Assembly: GCA_014898415.1 (NCBI GenBank)
Contig: RCTD01000001.1
Coordinates: 1 to 64,000 of the forward strand
Origin: Stromatinia cepivora
Lineage: Eukaryota; Ascomycota; Leotiomycetes; Helotiales; Sclerotiniaceae
Direction: 5' to 3'
DNA: 64,000 bases
Position 1 is the stretch's first letter. The number at the start of each line of letters is the position of its first letter. The translations under genes were made by a program, and so were the position numbers. The notes under the pieces are model-generated. The model saw only the letters and a program-made list of their open reading frames with translations. It had not been told where the DNA came from and searched no databases. Positions 23,214-34,037 of this stretch are shown one piece after another.

Positions 23214-24148
23214 CTATGTCTTCGAATTTTCTCTCGTTGAATTGACCAAACTTCGGTTGCCTGAATGCTGCCCTATGAGATGTCTGTGCCGATTATCGTT
23301 GCGGGTAAACGTCTCTTGGCAACCTGGATAGGGACATTCAAGCTTTTCAGGCTTCTCATGCCTCGTTCTGATGTGACGGCGTGAATCTTTGGGCAAGGCG
23401 AAGCCTGCGCTCTTGCAAGATGGTTCGCTACACTTGTACGGACGGGTGTGAACGTTTGTGTGCTTCCTGTAATGAAGATTTTAGCCCGAGTTAAGGTTCA
23501 TATTTCAGGTAGCATACTTTAAATCACAATGACGTGAGAACTCTTTTGGGCAGTGATCACACTTGTATCGAAAGCTGCGATCTTGGAGGCCTGCCAATAA
23601 TGTTGATCTGCCAGAAAAGTTGCCAGGTGTTGTGGGTGGACGGACGGCGCTGATGGGAATGGAGTTACTCGGTGAAAGTGCCTCTATAGTTACAGGAGTT
23701 TGAAGGGGCAATAAACAATCCTGATTTGACGACTGAGACGCAGGCGATGCAGATTCTGGAGTTGACTGGATGCCAAAACTTGAGCTAGAACTAGAGTTTC
23801 CTTGAACCCTACTCGGCGACAAGTGCGGTAACTCTGTGGGCGGAGGTTGAGAAGAACTAGACCGCCTTTGTGTGGTGCTCCGGGTGAAGCGAGATGATGC
23901 CGTATATGAAGGAGAAGAAGGTGAGGAAGAAGCTGAAGATATAAATGAGTCGTTGTTAGGCTAATTCAAAGCATCGGTTTCGAATTTTGGATGTCCAAAG
24001 ATTCCTTGGACGATATTTTGAGAATAGATTGTATCGATGTAAATGTCGTTGTCTGATATACCCTGGATATCTCTCAGAGAGACATACGATGGGGGATCCT
24101 GTTGTAGAAAGCTATCTAAACTATGGTCCTGGAGGTTGCTCGAGATTT
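23214..24148 (-). pseudogene. C2H2 zinc-finger transcription factor, 5' end unresolved, in-frame TAG
   Basis: The last two exons are clear: 23518 and upward, and 23214-23466, joined by a canonical 51-bp intron (GTATGC...TTACAG). They encode a Ser/Pro/Gln-rich region and three C2H2 fingers: YKCDHCPKEFSRHCDLK plus KHTNVH; YKCSEPSCKSAGF...RRHIRTRH; and LECPYPGCQETFTRNDNRHRH, ending SGNRSLVNSTRENSKT. The upstream exon has no ATG. The same frame continues upstream through protein-like sequence (DHSLDSFLQQDPPSYV, IYSQNIVQGIFGHP, ETDALN) to a good acceptor (CTTCGCGCACCAG, about 24149), but a TAG at 23961-23963 interrupts it. The missing first exon must lie upstream of about 24.2 kb. Such proteins bind DNA; the targets are unknown. 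Like the neighbouring bZIP gene, the frame looks interrupted rather than random. Confidence 0.65.
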
Positions 24149-26099
24149 CTGGTGCGCGAAGACAAAAAGTCCCCGCGCGCGAGAGATCTTAACTACTTAA
24201 TTAGTTAATGGGACAAGGAGTACAATGAATTGTCAACTTATCCCCACTGGCCCAGGGAAGCGGCCGGCGGGGTTAGGAACTAGAAAATAAGGTAACTTCA
24301 ACTAATTTGGGCTCTAGAAATAAAAGTATTTATAAGTTGCGGTGTTGATGAGAATTGAGAAGGATGTTTCGATTTCATGTGCATTTATGTATTCTTGGGC
24401 AAGGCTGCATATAGGCTGGTGGCCTCCTTGGTTCCCCAGCCATCAGACCCTACCCCAAATTAACGACTATTTCTTCAGTAAAATTTTGAGACCACCCGTG
24501 TAATACGTCGCTTATTGGGTGGAACATCTGCAGTGCTACGTCCACCGATGACAGAACTAATGCCGGCTGAATTAAATCTATCTCTAAGGGTGACATCTTG
24601 ACATATACAACTGAACATCGTGTGCATTTAAGATAGAGCGACCCCCAGATCTGATAACGCGAAACGATTGCTGCAATAAAAGCTCATCATCTATCCAATC
24701 CGAAAAAGGTGGCGGGGGGTAAGTTCAATCCCCAGAGGCCACCAGTTCCTTATTCCTGTGGTTCGAATTGTGTACCGACACCGATGAGATCATAACCTCT
24801 GCGGTTGTACCTTTCAGCCTCGGTCAGCACACCCTGCTTACCGTTGTCATATGTATCCTCTTGCACGTCGGCGCGTATATCTGCTCCCCAATCCACATCA
24901 GAATCCATATTGCAGCAGGCTTGCAAGATTATGGAGAGTTGGACAGCACTTGATTGGGATGAAACGCGGACTCGAAGTGTAGTTATCGAAATCTGGTGCA
25001 TTCTTTACAAGCTAGAAAGGTATGAATACGACCTTTAAGTAAAACATCCAGAGGCCTCCATTATAAAAATTTCCTTAGGAAATGGTATTCTATGCATAAG
25101 AATCGCCCGGTAGATATCTAGACCAAGTATTTTGGAGCTCGGTCTGTGTTGGTATATTTACATACTTGCTACTTACACTTCGGCCCCCTGGATATGGGGA
25201 AGCGGGCTAGGAAGTGGTATTGAGGAGGCCACCATGGAGTACAGGTGGCTGACTTGATGTAAAGCCGAATTTTTGACACGCCTATCTATACTGCGCATCT
25301 TTCTCTGCCATTTATTGCAGGACACCATCCACGCATCTCATCTTACACCGATGGGCGTATGCATGTGGCATGTAATCAACAGGTTTCAGTAGCACGAATG
25401 GATTTAAACACATAGCCCTAAATATTTTCGGTACATTGAATCCGCATTGAATAAGTGGTTCACTTGAAACACGGAGAAAAGAATGAAAGTCAAGTGTAAC
25501 TTCCAGCTAGACTGATAAATGTACATCCTTTTTTCACTTTTAGCGGTGGTATGGGATAACTCACGCCCCCTTATCAATAAAGTCCGCATGTGTACGCTAC
25601 CACTATTCAACTTACATTACAAAAGAATCAGTCTTTGCAATGTCGGATCCAGGAAAGAAAATGGGGAAGGGATGAATAATAAAAAGGGAAGAGAAGAAAA
25701 ACAGAAAGAAGGTGGAGCTGATGGTTGGAAGCCGAGCAAATGGAGGGTCAAAATCAATTCAAAATTAAGCCTGACCTTCCCATTTCCACACTTCCATCTG
25801 TATTTGCCCTTACCTCCAACGGCCCGGGAAGAAGAGTCCCCTGAGGTCCTGCCCTGAAGTCGTTTACAACAGTATGAAGGCGATTAGTGAATATAAATTG
25901 CTAGTTCAATATATACGGTCTGGATGGACACTGAGATAACTTTAGTTGAGCGTTCAGACGTTAGATAGTGATGCGTTACTAAATATAACATACGGCTATC
26001 GCACTTGTACAAACATAACTCGTCATACACAGCTATCGATCTTCCACAATTCTGAATAGCGCATTAGGACCCGTACCACCTGCAATTCAAATTGTATAA
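24149..26099. other. Intergenic region, may hide the first exon of the C2H2 gene
   Basis: No convincing ORF was found. A hairpin with arms GGTGGC/GCCACC around a GGGG/CCCC stem lies near 24708-24744. The first exon and promoter of the minus-strand C2H2 gene should lie in the left part, but no ATG exon could be fixed. Confidence 0.5.
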
Positions 26100-26560
26100 T
26101 TGTAACCTTACACAAATTAGCGATTAGCGAACATGTCGTACAGCCATTTCGATGCTGATGATTACAGATAAGCGAGACATACACTCACTTTTATACAAGC
26201 GCTTATGCAGGCATCATCTTGCGCAAATTAGTGAGCGTATTTTCCACTAGGCTACGGTCCTTTAGCCTCTATGATTACAGATAAGCGAGGCATACACTCG
26301 CTTTTATATAAGCACTTATTTACGCTCCATCTTGCGCAAATTGGAGAACATACCTTATTGCCACCTAAGGTCATCTAGCTCTCATGATGACAAACAAGCG
26401 AGATAGTAGCCTTAGCCTTTGCTTATATACAGCCAAATATCTGCCTTACACGAATTAGCGAACACACAAACTGCCTCAGTACGGCTAAATACAGTCATCT
26501 AACTCTCCTGATTACAAACAAGCGAGACATCTGCCTTTATTCTTGCTTATATATAGATGG
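26100..26560 (+). repeat. Degenerate tandem repeat array in promoter of 2EXR gene
   Basis: About four head-to-tail copies with a period of roughly 110-125 bp, anchored on GATTACAGATAAGCGAGACA (26159), GATTACAGATAAGCGAGGCA (26271), GATGACAAACAAGCGAGATA (about 26385) and GATTACAAACAAGCGAGACA (about 26511). Each is followed by a pyrimidine-rich CTTTTATATAAGC-like block and a CGCAAATTAGCGA- or CGAATTAGCGA-like block. The first two copies contain AGATAAG, the consensus site of fungal GATA factors. The array ends about 250 bp before the ATG at 26807. Confidence 0.8.
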
Positions 26561-26806
26561 AAGTTCCCTAGCGTAAGCTAATCAACAAATATACGGTGTC
26601 TAGATGATTAGTCACATACCGCAACATACGGCGCGACCTAACTTTTAGGGCCCTCACTATTTTGTTTATAAGGACCTCTTCCCACCCAACTCCTTCTAAA
26701 TCTCTAAATACTCAACGACTTGCAACTCACAACAATAACATCTTCATCTTCTTCCATTCACGAAAAACATCTTCGTTCATCTCAATATCATCACGCATCG
26801 ATCAGC

Positions 26807-28045
26807 ATGTCTGATTCAAGACAAAACATGAACATCCGTAATTCCGAACGTAGAAGAGATTCGCGTTCCAGATCACCTCGACGTCATAAATCGCAGTCCT
26901 ATCGATCACGATCACCAGCCAATAACCATCGTGACACCATCGCTAGCAGCTCACACTTCTCAAACCCAGCTCTACTACGGAAGCTACCAAGAGAGTTGCG
27001 CGACATGGTGTACGGGCATCTGTTTGATTCGACTCGATTAACATTCGGACACCGACAAATCAATTTCCAATACCGCAAGATTTTACCATCACGCAATGCG
27101 CTCGCAATTCTTCGCGTATGTCGGCAACTCAACGAAGAAGCTGGTGAGATTTGGCTCCGTCGGGTCTTGTTCGATTTTGAGGACACAATGACGCTTCTGG
27201 ACAAATTTTCTCAACTGCCGATCGCCAACCTCAAACAAATCCGCCATATCCGCATTCGTATGATGGGCGACGAGCCTTCTCTACCGGATAGCATTAATGA
27301 CGAACATCAATGGCGCGGGCTACAGGTCCTGGAAGGCTTGCAACTGGACAGACTGACAGTGGTACCATCGTGGGGAACCAAGTACAACGGCTGTGAAGAC
27401 ATCAAGCGATTCATGATATCTAGTTTCCCTTGCAAGGAACTAGTCTATTTCACTCCTAGATCAGTTTTCCATGAGACAGATCAAACGACTTCGGCGGAGG
27501 CCTCCATGCTCCTTACTGAAAGGATCAACGACATGGCTAATGACCTGCAATCTAGAGGTGATTTCGGCACTGGGCTCACAATGACAATTCTTCAATCATC
27601 TGAGCCGGGCAGCAAAAGTACCGGTACCGTCTTCAAGGACTCTGCAGTCGAAGTACTTACCGAGACGGCAATTTCGCGCGATCCTGCTCCCGCCAAGATG
27701 ATTGCATGTGGCAAAGCTTTGAAGCCCAACGTCGAGATACTAGTCATCTTCAAACCTGCTGCCACAACTTCCACTTTACCAGACGCTTCCATCGAAGGAG
27801 TGTGGAAAACTGTTGATGAAAAAAAGGTTCGAAAGACCTGGCGAGACGACTATAGGGATGAATACATTCGGGACGCACAAGAACAACAACCCGATATGGA
27901 AAACATCACAACTGGCGAACTCTTCCCATGGCCTTATGATATGCGAAAGAGATATACTATCATCGATCAGTACAAAAACGTTGATGATATCATCTGGCCC
28001 GGAAAGAACCATGACCAGGCATGGGAAGGAGTTCTTGACAACTAA
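26807..28045 (+). CDS. 2EXR/F-box-like domain protein with Arg/Ser-rich N-terminus
   Basis: An intronless gene of 412 aa; the first ATG of the frame is 26807. The N-terminus is RS-rich and basic (RRRDSRSRSPRRHKSQSYRSRS), probably disordered and nuclear. At about residues 52-140 it matches the fungal 2EXR/F-box-like pattern: LLRKLPRELRDMVYGHLF, then ILPSRNALAILRVCRQLNEEAGE. The remainder is alpha/beta-like and ends with an acidic, Trp-containing tail. Proteins of this type are very numerous and variable in filamentous ascomycetes; the domain resembles an F-box, but a role in ubiquitin ligase assembly is not shown. The promoter consists of tandem repeats. Confidence 0.8.
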   Translation: MSDSRQNMNIRNSERRRDSRSRSPRRHKSQSYRSRSPANNHRDTIASSSHFSNPALLRKLPRELRDMVYGHLFDSTRLTFGHRQINFQYRKILPSRNALAILRVCRQLNEEAGEIWLRRVLFDFEDTMTLLDKFSQLPIANLKQIRHIRIRMMGDEPSLPDSINDEHQWRGLQVLEGLQLDRLTVVPSWGTKYNGCEDIKRFMISSFPCKELVYFTPRSVFHETDQTTSAEASMLLTERINDMANDLQSRGDFGTGLTMTILQSSEPGSKSTGTVFKDSAVEVLTETAISRDPAPAKMIACGKALKPNVEILVIFKPAATTSTLPDASIEGVWKTVDEKKVRKTWRDDYRDEYIRDAQEQQPDMENITTGELFPWPYDMRKRYTIIDQYKNVDDIIWPGKNHDQAWEGVLDN

Positions 28046-29594
28046 AGGTCTTCACAGCTAAGGTTTCCTATCGACGACTGAAGGGTCTTCTCAAAATACA
28101 GCAGTCAACTTGCAAAACTTCTCAGGGTTCGGCGCATGGAGACTGCATGGAAGGATATGATGGCATCGATGGCATCGATGGCATTGCTGGCGTTATGGGG
28201 ATATGATTGGGAATGGGATTGAGATTTATTTGGGGCGGAAGATACTGGATTAGGAGATACATCAACACTGCAACATGGGATTGAGATTTATTTGGGACGG
28301 AAGTTACTGGATTGGGAGATACATCAACACTGCAACATGGGATAGACAAGGAATGGATTGATATCCTTTGGGGTTTTAAGTGGCGGGTGGTTTTCTTTGG
28401 GATGGAGGCATGGATTGGAGGAAACATGGGTATCTAGCCCGGGCATGACTATCGGACAAAACATTAATACCGCAACATGACGTGGTGAAGGAATAAATAG
28501 ATTGACAAACTTCGAATTTAGGTCGCGGGTAGATAGTTTCGTTGACAATGAACTCATTTCAACGGTCTTGCTCCCTCATATGTGAAACTCGTGACTTTTC
28601 GTGATCATGAATTCGTGAAGACTGGACTATTGAATTGTAGAGTGCATAGTAATTCAAAAATTAAATTAATTGACGTGCGACATGTGTCATGATTTCTTTG
28701 CTCCGTGTTGTGATCCGATTGGGCACTATCTTAGGTACATAAACTCCGATACTTCGAATTTCCCATAGTGATATGTACATTTTTGAATAGATCTAAAAAT
28801 TGGTTATCATCTCTCAAAAAGGACTATCTATAGCATTTGCCCCAGAATGTATTGTCTTTCATACGATCTCGAATAGCTCATCATCCCTCAAAATCTCAAT
28901 AGACAGACGACTTAGATTGACACCAAAACACTAGCAGGTGTCTCTATGAATAATCTGGCTAGAACAATACATGAGTTTTTTAATACGTATCATGAAAGTA
29001 TGTTCTCGAACTCTATCTCGCACAATTGGAGCAAAATCAAAAAATAACAGGGAATATCGAAACATCCCGGCTTCAACTGCCTTCGCTTCCAGACTTTGAA
29101 GCGGGACATCACGCAACTGCAGCAGCTGCATTCGGAAAAGTAACGCGGAACGTCTTCTTCCAGCCATACAATCTTGTTAAAAAATTTTCAGATTTCCGCC
29201 AATAAAACCTATTCTTTAAGCTCGGAAGATTAGAACTTCGAGCTCCGAAATTTAGATCTTGGACGGAATGGGAATTTGAAATGCAATGATCTTCTGTAGT
29301 GCTCGGAATAGAAAAGAGATTTCCTAAATGATCAATATGGTTGCGTACGACAGGTACAATTTCTTCGTAGCAACCTTCCGTCACAGTGAAATATATGCAT
29401 GAAATAATACTTCCGACCTTGGCATTGATGCTGATATGACTCGGGGTTGCAAATGAAACCTCTTGCCTTGCTTTATATCCCTTTATTTCTCCATTTGGTC
29501 AAATTTCATGGAAGGAGTTCTTCCTGACGATATGCAACAAAAAATACTTCTCTCGAAACATGCTTGTATGATTTGCTGCCGCCCGGATCAATCA
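28046..29594. other. Convergent intergenic region with tandem repeats
   Basis: Lies between the 2EXR gene and the DUF2458 gene 3' end. It holds short GGCATCGAT repeats (28160-28190) and a 62-bp tandem repeat (28213-28342). The rest is A+T-rich with no credible gene. Confidence 0.65.
28213..28342. repeat. 62-bp tandem duplication
   Basis: A unit beginning ATGGGATTGAGATTTATTTG and ending ACATCAACACTGCAAC starts at 28213 and again at 28275; a third start (ATGGGAT) follows at 28337, giving a 62-bp period. The two full copies differ at only a few positions, so the duplication is recent. A decayed fragment (ATTAATACCGCAACATGA) lies near 28465. Confidence 0.9.
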
Positions 29595-30521
29595 TTACTC
29601 CGTACAGAGATCTTCCAGGATATTGAGCATCTTCCTCTGCAGCTCCACCAAATCATCCTCATCAATCATGCCTTTCTCCCCCTCCGTTGCGTTCGTTCCC
29701 ACTCCATTCGTCGCATTAGCTTTTCCGGTAATTCTAACCAACTCAGTCTTCGTCCCAAAGAATGGCACTCCTAAATTCCTCAATTTTCCGTTCATCTCCC
29801 TGACCATTTGAGTTTGGGCTCTGTAAACTTTCATATCGAATGTTTCTAGCTCTCGTGCCAACTCCTCAGGGCTAGTGTTAGATGCTCCGCTTGATGTTGC
29901 TCCACCTACTGCTTTCCTGTATCAATGTCAATCAATTGCACTACTCGAACTCAGTCAGGGCAGTGAGACAACTCACAACACCTCTTCTAATTTCCTTTGC
30001 CCTTCTTTTCTAGCGCCTTGCTTTTCTATAAGAGCTTCCCTTGATTTCCACCATTGCTCTTCGTGCTCATGTTGCACTTTGATCATCTATGTATATGTAA
30101 GCTCATGTAAAATGCTCTAAAACCAGCCACCCTGGAGCAATTTTGGCAGCAAAGAACGTATATAACCAACCTTTCGAATCTCCTGGAGAACATGATCGTG
30201 TTTAGCCACAGTCCTCATAACACATCGCAGGCCGGCGCTCCAATCAATGATGGTAGCTGGATCAACGACCTTTGAGTTGTTGACAACTTGAGACTGACCA
30301 GCTTGACGATGCATCACTGGAGGGGTTACAGACTGAGGCCATTGTTGTTGTTGGGTTGCTGGGCCATGTGACTTGATTTCTGGTATTTGGGCTGAAGCTA
30401 TTTGTGTAGAATGTTGAGTTTGCTGTTGGTCCTTGGCTTGTTGTTGATCTTTAGCTTGTGTTAGACCTGCTAAGATCTTCATCACAGATGCTAGATCTGG
30501 GGTTTGGTTATTAGAAGACAT
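29595..30521 (-). CDS. DUF2458 family protein
   Basis: Three exons, 30171-30521, 29977-30086 and 29595-29916, encode about 260 aa. The N-terminal third is Gln-rich and disordered (AKDQQQAKDQQQTQH). It is followed by the DUF2458-type helical core: ATIIDWSAGLRCVMRTVAKHDHVLQEIRK, then IKVQHEHEEQWWKSREAL, and EELARELETFDMKVYRAQTQMV, ending FFGTKTELV and IDEDDLVELQRKMLNILEDL. The two introns are GT-AG (GTTGGT...ATAG and GTGAGT...ACAG) and the joins keep the frame. The helical region is predicted coiled coil. The function is unknown to me. It is divergent from the COX14-type gene across about 450 bp. Confidence 0.85.
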
Positions 30522-30971
30522 CTCGACGCCCTGATGAAGTTATATTTGTTTGTTGTTTCTTGAAAGCAAGGTGGAAGGAAACGATGAAGCTCGCAAATGA
30601 CGCGAATTATATATCACCAAACTTGCTTGCAATTATCTATATCTCGAACTATGAAGTTAAGTTCTCCTTGATATTGAAGCCTTTAAACTTAGTTGACCAA
30701 AATTCCGGGGAAAATGGATGAATTGGTCTGGTATGGAAATGTTACAAAGAGCTCTCTCATGAATCTCTTTTATCTTGTTGTAGTACCGTTGACTTTACGA
30801 ATTGCAGGGATGCGGAATGACCCGCCGCTAAGAAATTCCACTGGTCATTGACATTTCGAAAGAAAAAAATCATTCTGTATTGAAAGTTCTCTCAAAACCG
30901 TAAATTTAATACTACGAAACCACCAGAATACGATACTTTCGATTCCGACCCCTCTAATTCATATCTCAAAG
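30522..30971. promoter_or_regulatory. Shared divergent promoter region (450 bp)
   Basis: Lies between the starts of the DUF2458 gene (minus) and the COX14-type gene (plus), so it must hold both promoters. No specific factor sites were identified. Confidence 0.6.
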
Positions 30972-31888
30972 ATGGCGCGCTCAGCAACAGATGCAACGAG
31001 ATTTACATCGACGACTCCACACGCTGCTACAAAACCAAAGCCCGTATCGAGAAATCCAGGTCCACCGGGAGAAACACCACAACAAAGAGTCAAGAGGCTA
31101 AGGGCTGCGGCAGATAAAGCTAGAGATGCACAAATTTCGACGTTTGATAAATTGATTATGAGGGGAAGAGTGTGGGCAGATAAGGCGCATAGGTTTACAG
31201 CTTTTAGTTTGATTGGACTTACTTGTATGGTTCCCCCGCACTCGCTTCTCATTTCAATTCGAAATCCGATACTCGAGTTCTCACTCTTGAGAATCTCGTA
31301 GCTTTGGGAACAGCACATTTGCTAATTGGGTTGTTTGTAGTTATTGCCGGCGGCGTCACAGTCTATGCATTGGGAGATATGATGGTATATAACCGCAAAA
31401 AGCGCGCGGAGTTCTTCGCCGAACAGAAATTCAAATATGCTATGGCTCTCGAGAGCGCACAAAAGGCCGCAGCACTTGGCACTGCAACCGAATCACAACT
31501 AGAATTTTTGAATAGAGAAAAAGAACGGGAAGAAAAGGTGAAGATCGCTGAAGAAGCCAAAAAGAAGTCGGGGCCATGGAAGAAGAGCAAGGAATGGCTA
31601 TTTTCGGGCTTGAAGAAGGAGGAGGAAGGGGATACCGTGGGTACTAGTGAGAGAAGATTGGGATATGAGGCACTGAGTGAAGAGGATGATAGTCTTGGTG
31701 AGAGGGAAAGCGATGTTCTAAGGGCGATTGGAGAGAAGAAAATGGCAATACAGGATAAGGCGAAGTCCGCTTTTGAGGCGGAAAAAGAAAGACAAAGAAG
31801 AGGTGGTCCCCTGGATAGGATAGGGACTGAAGCGGAGGAGCAAAAGCCAAAGTCTGGTGGTTGGACATCATTCATAATAAGGAGGTGA
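30972..31888 (+). CDS. COX14-type cytochrome c oxidase assembly protein (mitochondrial)
   Basis: Exons 30972-31224 and 31302-31888 (intron GTATGG...CGTAG) encode 279 aa. The Arg/Thr-rich N-terminus (MARSATDATRFTSTTPHAAT) suits mitochondrial import. The conserved core spans the splice: RGRVWADKAHRFTAFSLIGLT joined to SLGTAHLLIGLFVVIAGGVTVYALGDM, a single membrane helix at about residues 88-110. A long charged coiled-coil tail follows (KKRAEFFAEQKFKYAMALE...). I recognise this as the fungal cytochrome oxidase c assembly (COX14) domain family; the yeast protein is only a small membrane factor for Cox1 assembly, so the 170-aa tail is a feature of filamentous fungi. The join is supported because it completes the membrane helix. 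Confidence 0.82.
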
Positions 31889-33149
31889 GTAATAAGTGTG
31901 AATAGGAGAGGGAGAGAAATAAAGGAGATGAATGAATGTCTATGTATCATATGGGATGATGGTGTCTTGCATTGGGCTCTGGGTCTGATATATTTCCCCT
32001 TGAGAAATTGGAGGTCAAAATCGCCAAGTCGACATCTCTTATTCTGGAATATCGTTCAATCTTCTGAATCACGTGTCAATGTGCCGGTGTGTTGGAACCC
32101 TCGGATTAGGTTGTGCAATAGAGTTCAGAATCTAATGTTCGAGGGCTGAATGTCGAGATCAGAGACATCTACTTTCGGCAAACTGGGTTCAGAACAGTGG
32201 ATCGCCGTGTTCCAGGCCCCTTTCCATTTTTATTTAGATGGTACAAAAGTTTCTCTTTTAGCACAACAATAGTTCAACTAGAAAATCATTTTTGAGTCTC
32301 GGAACGAAAGGTAAGGTCCATTCCAGAGAAACCCCTTTCGAAGTAGCCGATTTTTGTTCCCTTTGACCCAAAACAAGACGCTGTGTTTCCGTATATTGAC
32401 ATCCACTTCACTATACTAGCTCGCCTCATTCTCCTTGAGTTTTAAGGAGTAAACAATCCAACAGTCATCGCCACTTCTCGGAGACATCGGGATACTGCAG
32501 TCAAAAAGCCCTATTACTAACATTACACAGCCCAATCGTACCGGAAGACCCGTGATTTTTTCATTTAGTATTCTCTCGAAGCTCCCCTTCTCATTTCCTA
32601 GCACCTGGTAGCAGCACCACTTATCCCCACCAGCGACTCTGCATCGTCCATCTTCTGTCTCCTATTTACACGGCAGAAATTAAGCATAAACCTTTCATCT
32701 GAACAATTCCATCTGCCTTTCCAAGTCTAACATTAACCTTGACGATCACCCCACTATTATCTCCGCTGTCAAATTGTCTAATTGGCTACTCAAGCTATAT
32801 ATAGTAACGCCAAGTAGGTATACAGGCATAAACTGACCATCTTCTAGAAAGATTCTTCATCTTACTCGCAAACACAACAACAAATGACGTTAAATACGAA
32901 GGGACCGGATAACCCTGTACACGACATCGAAATACGAGAAACAGATACCTCATATGCAAGCAAGTATGCAGGACTTAGTAATTGTTGGGTTGTTCTTGGC
33001 AATTGGATAAGTATCTGATGTTTTCCTTCTTGGTTCCTTCCTTTTTTTTTTAAATACGTACTATATAACCTACTTCACATACTCAGAGTTCTTCATTGCA
33101 CTCTATACAATCGTTACTACATTTTCTACTTTCTATTAATACCTTCAAT
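31889..33149. other. Intergenic region and GH17 promoter
   Basis: 3' flank of the COX14-type gene, then the GH17 gene promoter with a TATATATAG-like element near 32798-32806 and pyrimidine-rich runs (33030-33050). No ORF with protein character. Confidence 0.6.
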
Positions 33150-34037
33150 ATGAAGACAACTTCCATTGCCCTCGCACTTGCGAGCACTCTCACCGGCGCA
33201 AACGCATATTGGAAAGGTTTCAACTCTCAAGCTACCCTTGGAAACGGTGCTTGCAAGACCCAAGCCGATTGGGAAAATGATTTCCGACTCATCCAATCCT
33301 TCCCCGGCGGTTTCAACAGCTTGCGTGTCTACGCATCCTCCGACTGTAACACCATCGCCAACGTCGTTCCTGCTGCTATTGCCACCGGCGGAAAAGTCCT
33401 TGTCGGAGTTTGGACTGAAGATGCCGCTCATTATGATGCCGAAAAGCAAGCTCTCTTGGCTGCTACTCGAACCTATGGTTTCGATTGGCTCGTAGCTGTA
33501 TCTGTCGGTTCCGAAGACTTGTACCGAGGAGATACTGATGCTTTTACACTCTCGCAACAGATATATGATGTTAGAGGAATGTTGAGCACTGTGCCCGGAT
33601 ATACTACTACTGGAGTACAAGTTGGTCATGTGGATACATGGACAATGTGGACCAACGGAGCGAACGTGGATGTTATCAAGGCATGTGACTTCATCGGCTT
33701 GGACGGCTACCCATACTTCCAAAACACGGAAGAAAATGATATTGGTGTCGGATATGATTTATTCTGGCAATCAGTAAATGCAGTCCGCGGGGCAGTACAA
33801 AATGCCCAAAGTAATGCTCCGGTTTGGGTTACTGAGACTGGATGGCCTACTGCGGGTGCTACAGAAAATTTGGCTGTTGCTTCTGTTGAAAATGCTCAGA
33901 CTTATTGGAAGCAGGTTGCTTGTGAGGCGTTTAATGAAGTTAATACTTTCTGGTATAGTCTTCAGGACTTTTCCGCGATTCCGGCATTCGGTGTTGTTGA
34001 TGGAAATGGTAATCTTAAGTATGACTTGAGCTGTTAA
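33150..34037 (+). CDS. Secreted GH17 glucan endo-1,3-beta-glucosidase
   Basis: An intronless gene of 295 aa. The first ATG of the frame is 33150 and starts a signal peptide (MKTTSIALALASTLTGANA). The mature enzyme is a short single-domain GH17 TIM barrel: YWKGFNSQATLG at the N-terminus, LRVYASSDCNT, VGVWTEDAAHYDAEKQAL, the acid/base motif VSVGSEDLYRGD, FIGLDGYPYFQ, and the nucleophile motif WVTETGWPTAG, ending FWYSLQDFSAIPAFGVVDGNGNLKYDLSC. It should hydrolyse or transglycosylate beta-1,3-glucan in the cell wall. No GPI signal or Ser/Thr tail is present, unlike Scw/Bgl2-linked relatives, so it is probably soluble. Confidence 0.93.
   Translation: MKTTSIALALASTLTGANAYWKGFNSQATLGNGACKTQADWENDFRLIQSFPGGFNSLRVYASSDCNTIANVVPAAIATGGKVLVGVWTEDAAHYDAEKQALLAATRTYGFDWLVAVSVGSEDLYRGDTDAFTLSQQIYDVRGMLSTVPGYTTTGVQVGHVDTWTMWTNGANVDVIKACDFIGLDGYPYFQNTEENDIGVGYDLFWQSVNAVRGAVQNAQSNAPVWVTETGWPTAGATENLAVASVENAQTYWKQVACEAFNEVNTFWYSLQDFSAIPAFGVVDGNGNLKYDLSC

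Noticed and set aside
31363..31950. 195-aa minus-strand ORF
   Set aside because: Antisense of the charged coiled-coil exon of the COX14-type gene.
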